Source: Methylococcaceae bacterium
GTDB lineage: Bacteria > Pseudomonadota > Gammaproteobacteria > Methylococcales > Methylomonadaceae
Length of the DNA stretch: 7,950 nt
Reading direction: 5' to 3'
NCBI GenBank assembly: GCA_009925045.1
Contig: RFQK01000063.1
Span: 1-7,950 of the forward strand
Shown: positions 1 through 6,219 of the stretch, piece by piece
Numbering within the stretch: position 1 is the stretch's first letter
Layout of the letters: each line of letters begins with the position of its first letter
Translations under genes and position numbers: made by a program
Notes under the pieces: generated by a model
The model's input: the letters and a program-made list of their open reading frames with translations, nothing else
Database searches by the model: none
What the model was told of the DNA's origin: nothing

Positions 1-151
1 TGAAGTTGAAATTGTTTGCACCGGCGAGTCATCTGGCATCGAGGCGCTAATCCAATGGTGTCACAAAGGCCCCTTGTTGGCTAAAGTGTTAAGCGTCAAA
101 GTCAGCCAACTCGCTGTCGACACTGGTTTTATCGATTTTGAAATCCGTTGA
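1..151 (+). CDS. acyP: Acylphosphatase, C-terminal part (5' end outside window)
   Basis: Reading from position 2, an open frame of 49 codons ends at a TGA at 149-151. Acylphosphatases are small cytosolic enzymes of about 90 residues that hydrolyse acyl phosphates. The visible half fits that family: it starts with a VEIVCTGE strand, continues with a helix containing ALIQWCHKGP and a strand LAKVLSVKV, and closes with GFIDFEIR, matching the usual C-terminal 'F.IR' ending. The catalytic Arg and Asn of the family lie in the N-terminal half, which is outside the window, so activity cannot be judged. The gene points the same way as hemC but is separated from it by 109 bases, so it need not share a transcript. 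The call rests on recalled family pattern over a short fragment. Confidence 0.75.
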   Translation, partial: EVEIVCTGESSGIEALIQWCHKGPLLAKVLSVKVSQLAVDTGFIDFEIR

Positions 152-260
152 TTGTCGACCCTCGCAATAACTTGAAGCAACAGTCAGTCGAAATCAGATT
201 ACAATAGGGCGTTTTTTCGTTACTTTTGACCGCGTTTGCTTCAGATAATCGGGTGGTATT
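152..260 (+). promoter_or_regulatory. Intergenic region upstream of hemC, probable promoter region
   Basis: This is the only sizeable gap before the hem operon, so the operon promoter most likely lies here or further upstream. A good -10-like hexamer, TACAAT, is at 200-205, but the nearest -35-like hexamer, TTGAAG at 172-177, is 22 bases away, which is too far for a standard sigma-70 promoter. A second pair, TTGACC at 226-231 and GATAAT at 244-249, is only 12 bases apart and too close to the start codon. A run of six T at 212-217 has no clear hairpin before it, so I do not call a terminator for the upstream gene. The exact promoter is unresolved. Confidence 0.25.
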
Positions 261-1187
261 TTGGCTAAACAACTCTTGCGTATTGCAACACGACAAAGCC
301 CATTAGCGTTATGGCAGGCCGAGCACGTGGCTAAGCGCCTGCAAGCAGCCTTTCCAGAATTACAAACTGAACTGGTTAAGATGGTGACCCGTGGCGACAA
401 AATCCTCGATGCACCACTCGCCAAAGTCGGTGGTAAAGGTTTGTTTGTCAAAGAACTGGAACAAGGCATGCTGGATGGCATCGCGGATATTGCCGTGCAC
501 TCCATGAAAGATGTGCCTGTAGAATTTCCGGAAGGTTTGCATTTGGCGGTGATTCTGGACCGTGAAGATCCCAGTGACGCCTTCGTATCCAACCATTATG
601 CGCGTCTTGAAGATTTGCCAGCCAATGCCCGTATCGGTACCTCAAGTTTACGCCGACAATGCCAGATTAAGGCTCAATTTCCGCAAGCGGAAATTTTAAG
701 CCTGCGAGGCAATGTCAACACCCGTCTGGCCAAATTAGACGCGGGTGAATATGACGCTATCATTTTAGCGTCCGCCGGTCTGAAGCGACTGGGATTTGAG
801 CATAGAATCAGCCAGGCACTGACTAGCCAGCAAAGCTTGCCCGCGATTGGTCAAGGCGCTATCGGTATTGAGTGCCGTAGCGATGACCCCGAGGTGCATG
901 AATATTTAAAAGTCTTGCATGATGAGACGACGAGTACTCGGGTTCGCGCTGAACGCGCCATGAATCTGCGTTTAAATGGTGGTTGCCAGGTGCCTATCGC
1001 TGGCTTTGCCGAAATCCATGACGAGCGTATCTATTTACGCGGACTGGTCGGTAATCCGGACGGTTCCATTCTCTACCGGGCAGAAGCCTGGGCTGAACTG
1101 GAACAGGCTGAGCAATTGGGTATTGCCGTAGCGGAAGATTTATTACAACAAGGCGCTGATAAAATATTGCAGGAACTTTATCAGTGA
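261..1187 (+). CDS. hemC: Porphobilinogen deaminase (hydroxymethylbilane synthase)
   Basis: This cytosolic enzyme joins four porphobilinogen molecules into hydroxymethylbilane, the linear tetrapyrrole that HemD then cyclises. The 308-residue product is close to the usual family length and all landmarks are present: [14 protein letters not shown] at residues 6-19, HSMKDVP at 80-86 with the catalytic Asp84, the TSSLRR substrate-binding stretch ending at Arg131-Arg132, and NGGCQVPIA with Cys242, which carries the dipyrromethane cofactor. These positions equal the E. coli numbering, which supports the chosen start. The start is a TTG at 261; no in-frame ATG or GTG is nearby upstream, and only a weak ribosome site (GGGTGG, 251-256) precedes it. 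The stop overlaps the hemD start by four bases (GTGA). Confidence 0.98.
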   Translation: MAKQLLRIATRQSPLALWQAEHVAKRLQAAFPELQTELVKMVTRGDKILDAPLAKVGGKGLFVKELEQGMLDGIADIAVHSMKDVPVEFPEGLHLAVILDREDPSDAFVSNHYARLEDLPANARIGTSSLRRQCQIKAQFPQAEILSLRGNVNTRLAKLDAGEYDAIILASAGLKRLGFEHRISQALTSQQSLPAIGQGAIGIECRSDDPEVHEYLKVLHDETTSTRVRAERAMNLRLNGGCQVPIAGFAEIHDERIYLRGLVGNPDGSILYRAEAWAELEQAEQLGIAVAEDLLQQGADKILQELYQ

Positions 1188-1966
1188 ACACTGGATTGAC
1201 TGCCAAACAAATTCTGGTCACCAGACCTGTGGATCAGGCAGAAAACTTGTGTGACTTGATTGCAAAAGCCGGTGGTCAGCCTTGGCGATTTCCTACCTTG
1301 GCAATCACGCCGAATCCACCTGATGCGACCGGTTTGGCAAATGCGCTGAATTCCAACTGGCTAATTTTCACCAGTAGTAATGCTGTAGATTTTGCTATCA
1401 GAGCGTTCGGTGGCAAAATGCCCCAGTTTGGACATACGCAGGTTGCCGCAGTTGGCTCTGCCACCGCCAAGTCCCTGCATGATTTTAAATGGCCAGTGCA
1501 CTGTGTTCCTGCAACGGAATTTAGTAGCGAGGGCTTACTGGCTGAGCCAGCTATGCAGTCGGTAGCAGATCTGGATTGCGTCATTGTGCGTGGCGTGGGT
1601 GGTCGTGACAAATTAGCGCAAGGCTTAACCGCCCGTGGCGCCAAGGTGAGCTACCTAGAAGTCTATCGTCGCCAACGACCTGAAGCCGACAATCTGTCGC
1701 TCATCGATGCGATTATGAGACAACAATTGGATGCCATCAGCATTACCAGTACAGAAGCCTTGGACAATCTGTTGGCCATGCTGGATACTGACAGTATTGA
1801 ACGGATAAAAAATATAAATCTGGTGGTTGCCAGTCCGCGAATAGCGGAACGGGCTAGGGAAATTGGATTTAAACACATCGCGGCAAGCAATAAGCCCTGC
1901 GATGAACAAATTGTAGAGACCTTGAAGACCTTATATAACGGGGAATATAGTGGCCGAAGTAACTGA
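1184..1966 (+). CDS. hemD: Uroporphyrinogen-III synthase
   Basis: HemD closes hydroxymethylbilane into uroporphyrinogen III while inverting ring D. The 260-residue product has the two-lobed HemD pattern: ILVTRP near the N-terminus (residues 10-15), FTSSNAV at 62-68, VAAVGSATA at 87-95, [10 protein letters not shown] at 135-144, the EVYRR stretch with Tyr161 (the conserved tyrosine of the family), and TSTEAL at 188-193. Sequence conservation in this family is low, so the match rests on these short motifs plus position right after hemC. The GTG start at 1184 overlaps the hemC stop and is preceded by a good ribosome site, AGGAA at 1171-1175, eight bases upstream. Its last 17 bases overlap the start of hemX, so the final residues are encoded by DNA shared with the next gene. 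Confidence 0.94.
   Translation: MNTGLTAKQILVTRPVDQAENLCDLIAKAGGQPWRFPTLAITPNPPDATGLANALNSNWLIFTSSNAVDFAIRAFGGKMPQFGHTQVAAVGSATAKSLHDFKWPVHCVPATEFSSEGLLAEPAMQSVADLDCVIVRGVGGRDKLAQGLTARGAKVSYLEVYRRQRPEADNLSLIDAIMRQQLDAISITSTEALDNLLAMLDTDSIERIKNINLVVASPRIAERAREIGFKHIAASNKPCDEQIVETLKTLYNGEYSGRSN
1940..1944 (+). promoter_or_regulatory. Ribosome binding site of hemX, inside hemD
   Basis: GGGGA lies five bases before the GTG at 1950 and within the end of the hemD frame. It supports GTG 1950 as the hemX start even though this makes the two genes overlap by 17 bases. Ribosomes finishing hemD would run over this site, consistent with coupled translation (inference). Confidence 0.6.
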
Positions 1967-3146
1967 AGAACAACAAGAAAGCATAGCTGCCCCCACCGTA
2001 GTGGTTAAAAAATCCCGCGCCGGTTTGTGGATAGGCTTGGCCGCTTTGATTCTGAGCCTGTTAGTGGCTGCAGCGGGTTTTTATTTCTTTCAACAAATTC
2101 AAAGCAGCCAGGTCACTGAAAACAATCAGGACGACTTGAAGCAAATTGAGATCGACAAGTCTATCAACGGCTTGCACCAGCAAATCTCTGATCTGCAGGC
2201 ACAGATCACTAACATGAACTCAGAAATGACTGGCAAAGACAATCATTTCACCCAAACACTGGCCGACTTTTCCAGCCTGCATGAAGAACGTCTGACCAAT
2301 ACTAAAAAAGATCTGGAAACCGCTATTTCCGGACTACAACGTCAAATGAGTAAGACCCGTGGTGACTGGCTTTTAGCCGATGCGGAATACTTATTAACAG
2401 TAGCCAACCAACGTTTACATTTGGTCGGCGACGTGGCTACTACCCGATTAGCCCTGGAAGCAGCGGATGAGCGCTTGCGTGACAGCGGTGACGCCGCAGT
2501 GTTTAAAGTTCGCGAACAAATTGCCAAAGAACTCGCATTGTTAAATGGTGTAAGCGTTCCCGACATCGTTGGCCTTTATGGCACTTTGCAACATCTGCAA
2601 GAAAGCGTGGAAAGCATGGATGTGTTTTTACCCCATCCAGGCAAACAACCGGACAAAAGCCAATCCACCAGTTCCAATCTGGCCGAACAAGACCATGGTT
2701 TACTGAGCACCGTCGCTAAACAATTGCAAGGTTATGTCGTGTTACGTCACAGCCAACAACCGATAGACGCAATTTTGACCCCCGAAGAAGCTCATTTCAC
2801 CCGTCAGCAATTGAAAGTGCGACTGGAAATGATAGAAATTGCCTTGGTTCAACAGAATGATGCTTTATTCGCCACCAGTATTGCGGATACTCGCCAATGG
2901 CTGAAAAAGAATTTTGCGGAGAACCTGGCCACCGAACGTTTTGCCAATGAATTGAATAAAATTGCCAGCATACAAATTCGCGCACAATTTCCTGACGTTA
3001 GCGGCTCGTTGAAATTACTCAAAGACATCAGCAAATTACGCATTGATGTGGATAAATCGATTAGCACTCAGCCTGCTGCGACTGCGACTACTCCCGCAGC
3101 AGCTCCGACAGCGACTGAATCGGCCAACAAACCCGCTAAGCCTTAA
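1950..3146 (+). CDS. hemX: HemX family inner-membrane protein
   Basis: The product is 398 residues and follows the HemX plan. It has a short cytoplasmic N-terminus, one membrane helix at about residues 25-47 (starting GLWIGLAALILSLLV), then a long soluble, mostly helical and Gln-rich part. Residues 63-135 look like coiled coil (repeats such as LHQQISDLQAQITNMN). The family hallmark follows: W140 and LLADAEYLLTVANQRL, with further helices to about 370. The last 25 residues are a low-complexity Ala/Thr/Pro tail. The protein is often annotated as uroporphyrinogen-III C-methyltransferase, but I see no SAM-binding methyltransferase domain, so that reaction name should not be trusted. The topology predicts a large periplasmic domain. 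The GTG start is supported by GGGGA just upstream. It is co-directional with hemD and hemY and probably in one operon. Confidence 0.92.
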   Translation: MAEVTEEQQESIAAPTVVVKKSRAGLWIGLAALILSLLVAAAGFYFFQQIQSSQVTENNQDDLKQIEIDKSINGLHQQISDLQAQITNMNSEMTGKDNHFTQTLADFSSLHEERLTNTKKDLETAISGLQRQMSKTRGDWLLADAEYLLTVANQRLHLVGDVATTRLALEAADERLRDSGDAAVFKVREQIAKELALLNGVSVPDIVGLYGTLQHLQESVESMDVFLPHPGKQPDKSQSTSSNLAEQDHGLLSTVAKQLQGYVVLRHSQQPIDAILTPEEAHFTRQQLKVRLEMIEIALVQQNDALFATSIADTRQWLKKNFAENLATERFANELNKIASIQIRAQFPDVSGSLKLLKDISKLRIDVDKSISTQPAATATTPAAAPTATESANKPAKP

Positions 3147-3157
3147 CCAATAGTCAG

Positions 3158-4390
3158 ATGAAAAATTTAATTTATTTCGTTGCATCACTACTGGTCGCCA
3201 TCTTAAGCGCCTATTTGTTGCACCAATGGCTGTCGTCATTTAACGACCCCGGCTATGTGCTGATGGGTTTTGGGCATTGGTCAATGGAAACCTCATTGAC
3301 CGTCTTCAGCGTCATGCTAGTGATTGGGTTTTTCATTTTCTACAACCTGTTTCGTTTGTTTGGCGTCTTGTTGCGTATGCCGGGTCAAATGTCGAAACGT
3401 CGTCGCAATATCCGTTTTAATCGCTCACAAGAAGCGTTGATCGCCGGCTTATTCGATGCGGCTGATGGCAATTGGGAACGCGCCGAAAAAACGCTGATTA
3501 AACATGCCTCGCACAGTGGCGCTCCGTTGTTACATTATCTGACCGCTGCCCGTGCTGCTCACTCCCGTGGAGCAGGGGACAAACGTGATGAATATTTGCG
3601 TAAAGCGCGTGAGCAATCCAGTGATAACGACATCACCATTGGTCTGACTCAGGCTGAACTGCATGTATCCGAACATGAATTCGATAAGGCTCTGGAAACC
3701 CTGGAAAAACTCCACAGCATCAATCCCAATCATGGTCGTGTTCTGAAAATGATGCACCATGTTTACCAGCAATTAGGTGACTGGGACGCCTTGAACCGCA
3801 TCTTACCGGCTCTGCAGGAACATAAAATCATGCTGGAAACCGAGGTCAAATTACTGGAAACCCGGACTTTCAGCAATCTGCTCAAACAAGCCGCCGCAAA
3901 TAATGATGTAGAAGCGATTTTGGCTTGCTGGGACGGTATCCCTCTGCATATTCGCAACCTGCCCGGTGTTGCCAATATTTATTTTGCCGCCATGATCAAT
4001 GCCGGTTCTGGCGCTGATGTCGAAAGCCGAATTATCAAACAATTAGGTTTGTACTGGGATGCAACTACATTGGCTTTATATGCCACGGTGGAATCCAACG
4101 ATACCGCTAAACAACTGCAATCTGCCGAACAATGGTTGGCGGTATATCCACAAGATGCGATGCTATTTAGTGTTCTGGGTAAATTAGCCCTTAAGTTGGG
4201 GCAAATGGAAAAAGCCGAACAGTATTTGCTGAAAAGCCTGCATTTAGAAGAGACTGTTGACGTACAACAATGCCTAGGTGAACTGGAAACTGCCAAAGGT
4301 AACCCGCAACAAGCCTGCGAGTATTTTAAGCGCGCCTTGAGCCTCGCCAGCACCGAAGTGATCAAACAAGCGGAAGCAATCTCCCGCTGA
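3158..4390 (+). CDS. hemY: HemY family membrane-anchored TPR protein
   Basis: This 410-residue protein matches the proteobacterial HemY family, which is unrelated to the Bacillus protoporphyrinogen oxidase of the same name. Two N-terminal membrane helices are visible, at about residues 4-26 and 47-72, followed by a basic KRRR stretch (80-83) at the membrane edge and then a long helical-repeat domain. Repeats resembling TPR units are clearest at 171-190, 323-364 (with AEQWL, LGKLALKLGQ and KAEQYLLKSL) and 367-396. The family is linked to late heme synthesis by operon position and genetics, but no enzymatic activity is assigned; a scaffold role is plausible. The ATG start follows the hemX stop by 11 bases without a strong ribosome site, so it may depend on coupling. 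It ends 14 bases from the convergent ubiD stop. Confidence 0.92.
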   Translation: MKNLIYFVASLLVAILSAYLLHQWLSSFNDPGYVLMGFGHWSMETSLTVFSVMLVIGFFIFYNLFRLFGVLLRMPGQMSKRRRNIRFNRSQEALIAGLFDAADGNWERAEKTLIKHASHSGAPLLHYLTAARAAHSRGAGDKRDEYLRKAREQSSDNDITIGLTQAELHVSEHEFDKALETLEKLHSINPNHGRVLKMMHHVYQQLGDWDALNRILPALQEHKIMLETEVKLLETRTFSNLLKQAAANNDVEAILACWDGIPLHIRNLPGVANIYFAAMINAGSGADVESRIIKQLGLYWDATTLALYATVESNDTAKQLQSAEQWLAVYPQDAMLFSVLGKLALKLGQMEKAEQYLLKSLHLEETVDVQQCLGELETAKGNPQQACEYFKRALSLASTEVIKQAEAISR

Positions 4391-4396
4391 TCGGCA

Positions 4397-4419
4397 AGCC
4401 TGTTTTAATCAAACAGGCT
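4397..4419. terminator. Perfect inverted repeat at the hemY/ubiD convergence, possible bidirectional terminator
   Basis: AGCCTGTTT at 4397-4405 pairs exactly with AAACAGGCT at 4411-4419 across a five-base loop, giving a 9-bp stem. It begins seven bases after the hemY stop and includes the last codons and stop of ubiD on the other strand, so it could serve both converging transcripts. Neither strand has a T run after the stem, so it is not a textbook intrinsic terminator. It could instead protect 3' ends or act with another factor. Confidence 0.45.
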
Positions 4420-5868
4420 ATCCCACAGGTTATCGACTTTTTGCAAAACGTCTTTATCCATAACAATCGGCCTTCCCCATTCACGCTGTGTTTCACCGGG
4501 CCATTTATTGGTGGCGTCAAATCCAACTTTTGAACCCAGACCAGAAACTGGCGAAGCAAAATCCAGATAATCGATGGGCGTATTTTCCAAAATGGTCAGG
4601 TCACGTGCCGGATCCATCCGGGTGGTAATCGCCCAGATCACATCCTGCCAGTCCCGGACATTCACATCCTCATCGACCACAATCACAAACTTGGTATACA
4701 TAAACTGACGCAAATACGACCAAGTACCCAACATCACCCGTTTGGCGTGACCCGCATACTGTTTCTTCATGCTAATCACCGCCATACGGTAAGAACAACC
4801 TTCGGGCGGCAAATAGAAATCGACGATTTCAGGAAATTGCTTTTGCAGAATTGGCACAAACACTTCATTGAGGGCCACACCTAATATTGCGGGCTCATCA
4901 GGGGGACGACCGGTATGCGTGCTGTGATAAATCGGCACCTGACGCTGAGTAATCCGTTCTATGGTGAACACCGGAAACTCATCCACCTCGTTGTAATAAC
5001 CGGTGTGATCGCCGTAAGGGCCTTCTGGTGCCGTTTCCCCCGGATAAATAAAGCCTTCCAATACAATCTCCGCACTGGCCGGCACTTGCAAATCATGCGT
5101 CAGACACTGTGCGACCTCGGTCTTACTGCCTCGCAACAAACCCGCAAAAGCATATTCTGACAAAGTATCCGGCACTGGTGTCACCGCTGCCAAAATCGTG
5201 GCTGGATCGGCACCTAAAGCCACTGCTACAGGAAAAGGCTGACCTGGATGGGCTTGTTGCCATTCCCGAAAATCCAGCGCTCCGCCACGATGAGCGAGCC
5301 AGCGCATGATGACTTTATTTTTACCAATCACCTGCTGACGATAAATCCCCAGATTCTGGCGCTCTTTATTAGGCCCACGGGTAATCACCAAAGGCCAGGT
5401 TATCAGTGGTGCAGCATCTTCCGGCCAGCAGGTTTGAATCGGATAGTCAGCCAGATCAACTTCATCACCGACTCGAATCACTTCTTGGCAAACTGGACTG
5501 GAAACCATTTTCGGCGCCATATTCAGCACTTGCTTAAATACCGGTAATTTTTCAAAGGCATCTTTCATGCCACGCGGGGGTTCCGGTTCTTTCAGATAGG
5601 CCAGCAATTCGCCGATACCGCGTAATTCGGAGACGTCTTTGGCCCCCATCCCCATCGCCACCCGCTTCGGCGTTCCGAATAGATTACCCAGCACAGCAAT
5701 ATTGGAGCCTTTGGGATTTTCAAATAACAAAGCCGGACCACCTTCACGCAACATACGATCGCAAATGGCGGTCATTTCCAGTACCGGATCAACTTCGCGT
5801 TTAATCCGTTTCAACTCACCCTGCTTTTCCAGCTGGGCAATAAAATCCCGTAAATCTTTATACTTCAT
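4405..5868 (-). CDS. ubiD: 4-hydroxy-3-polyprenylbenzoate decarboxylase (prenylated-FMN dependent)
   Basis: UbiD removes the carboxyl group of 4-hydroxy-3-polyprenylbenzoate in ubiquinone synthesis, using prenylated FMN supplied by UbiX; ubiX is not in this window. The 487-residue product compares with 497 in E. coli. The known functional positions recur with a constant offset of three: Asn172 (metal), Ile175-Tyr-Arg177, Arg189-Trp-Leu191 and Arg194-Gly195 (cofactor), Glu238 (metal) and Asp287 (active site). Signature stretches include [35 protein letters not shown] and [14 protein letters not shown], so it should be functional. The ATG start is followed directly by [13 protein letters not shown], typical of the family N-terminus; a weak GAG lies six bases before it. 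It is probably cotranscribed with the small gene 38 bases upstream and converges on hemY. Confidence 0.97.
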   Translation of the reverse strand: MKYKDLRDFIAQLEKQGELKRIKREVDPVLEMTAICDRMLREGGPALLFENPKGSNIAVLGNLFGTPKRVAMGMGAKDVSELRGIGELLAYLKEPEPPRGMKDAFEKLPVFKQVLNMAPKMVSSPVCQEVIRVGDEVDLADYPIQTCWPEDAAPLITWPLVITRGPNKERQNLGIYRQQVIGKNKVIMRWLAHRGGALDFREWQQAHPGQPFPVAVALGADPATILAAVTPVPDTLSEYAFAGLLRGSKTEVAQCLTHDLQVPASAEIVLEGFIYPGETAPEGPYGDHTGYYNEVDEFPVFTIERITQRQVPIYHSTHTGRPPDEPAILGVALNEVFVPILQKQFPEIVDFYLPPEGCSYRMAVISMKKQYAGHAKRVMLGTWSYLRQFMYTKFVIVVDEDVNVRDWQDVIWAITTRMDPARDLTILENTPIDYLDFASPVSGLGSKVGFDATNKWPGETQREWGRPIVMDKDVLQKVDNLWDSLFD

Positions 5869-5906
5869 GAGGATCTCATTTCATCCAAAATAGGGTTAGC
5901 TCAGTC

Positions 5907-6200
5907 CTACAGGGTTAACACCCCGAACACCAGCACAAAAATAAAGGCGAACACGGTGACCAAGGTCACTTGCGTCTGCCAAGGAGTTTCACGCCAGCCC
6001 GTATGCAAAGCATCACGTAAAGCCTGTTGTTTGGCTTCTGCCGCCCAGATTCGTCTTAAGTGTGCTTTAAAAGTTTTGGCTTCCAGACGCTGCTGTTCTT
6101 CATATAACAATTCGTCCAGTTGCGAATAAAACACTTCACACGCCGGACATTTATAGGTTTCGGCCACACGTTCTTGGCCACATTGAGGACAGTTTTTCAT
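5907..6200 (-). CDS. Small zinc-ribbon protein with C-terminal membrane anchor, function unknown
   Basis: I do not recognise a named family. The 97-residue product has an N-terminal zinc ribbon of the form CPxCG-x10-CPxC, with Cys4, Cys7, Cys18 and Cys21. A charged region likely to be helical follows (about 25-68, rich in Glu, Gln, Lys and Arg), and one hydrophobic helix ends the protein (about 77-96). This suggests a tail-anchored protein with its metal site in the cytoplasm. The coding call is supported by the metal motif, the domain plan, and a tight fit between its neighbours: 19 bases after the oligopeptidase stop and 38 before ubiD. The ATG at 6198-6200 lacks an obvious ribosome site, but starting there puts the ribbon at the very N-terminus, as usual for such proteins. 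A link to proteolysis or quinone synthesis would be guesswork. Confidence 0.8.
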   Translation of the reverse strand: MKNCPQCGQERVAETYKCPACEVFYSQLDELLYEEQQRLEAKTFKAHLRRIWAAEAKQQALRDALHTGWRETPWQTQVTLVTVFAFIFVLVFGVLTL

Positions 6201-6219
6201 AGTGTCAGCGTTTTAGTGG

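Noticed and set aside
226..249. TTGACC ... GATAAT as the hemC promoter
   Set aside because: The hexamers are only 12 bases apart and the -10 would end about 11 bases before the start codon, leaving almost no leader.
1276..1644. Open minus-strand frame of 122 codons opposite hemD
   Set aside because: It lies wholly inside hemD, has no recognisable domain, and hemD motifs occur throughout the opposite strand.
1950..3146. HemX as a true uroporphyrinogen-III methyltransferase
   Set aside because: The protein has one membrane helix, coiled coil and helical domain but no visible SAM-binding methyltransferase motifs; the enzyme name is a common annotation carry-over.
3979..4365. Open minus-strand frame of 128 codons opposite hemY
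   Set aside because: It lies wholly within the well-supported hemY gene, and its product is Ser/Cys-rich with no recognisable domain, typical of a chance antisense frame.
3158..4390. HemY as protoporphyrinogen oxidase
   Set aside because: The oxidase named HemY in Bacillus is an FAD enzyme with an N-terminal dinucleotide-binding motif; this protein has two membrane helices and TPR-like repeats instead.
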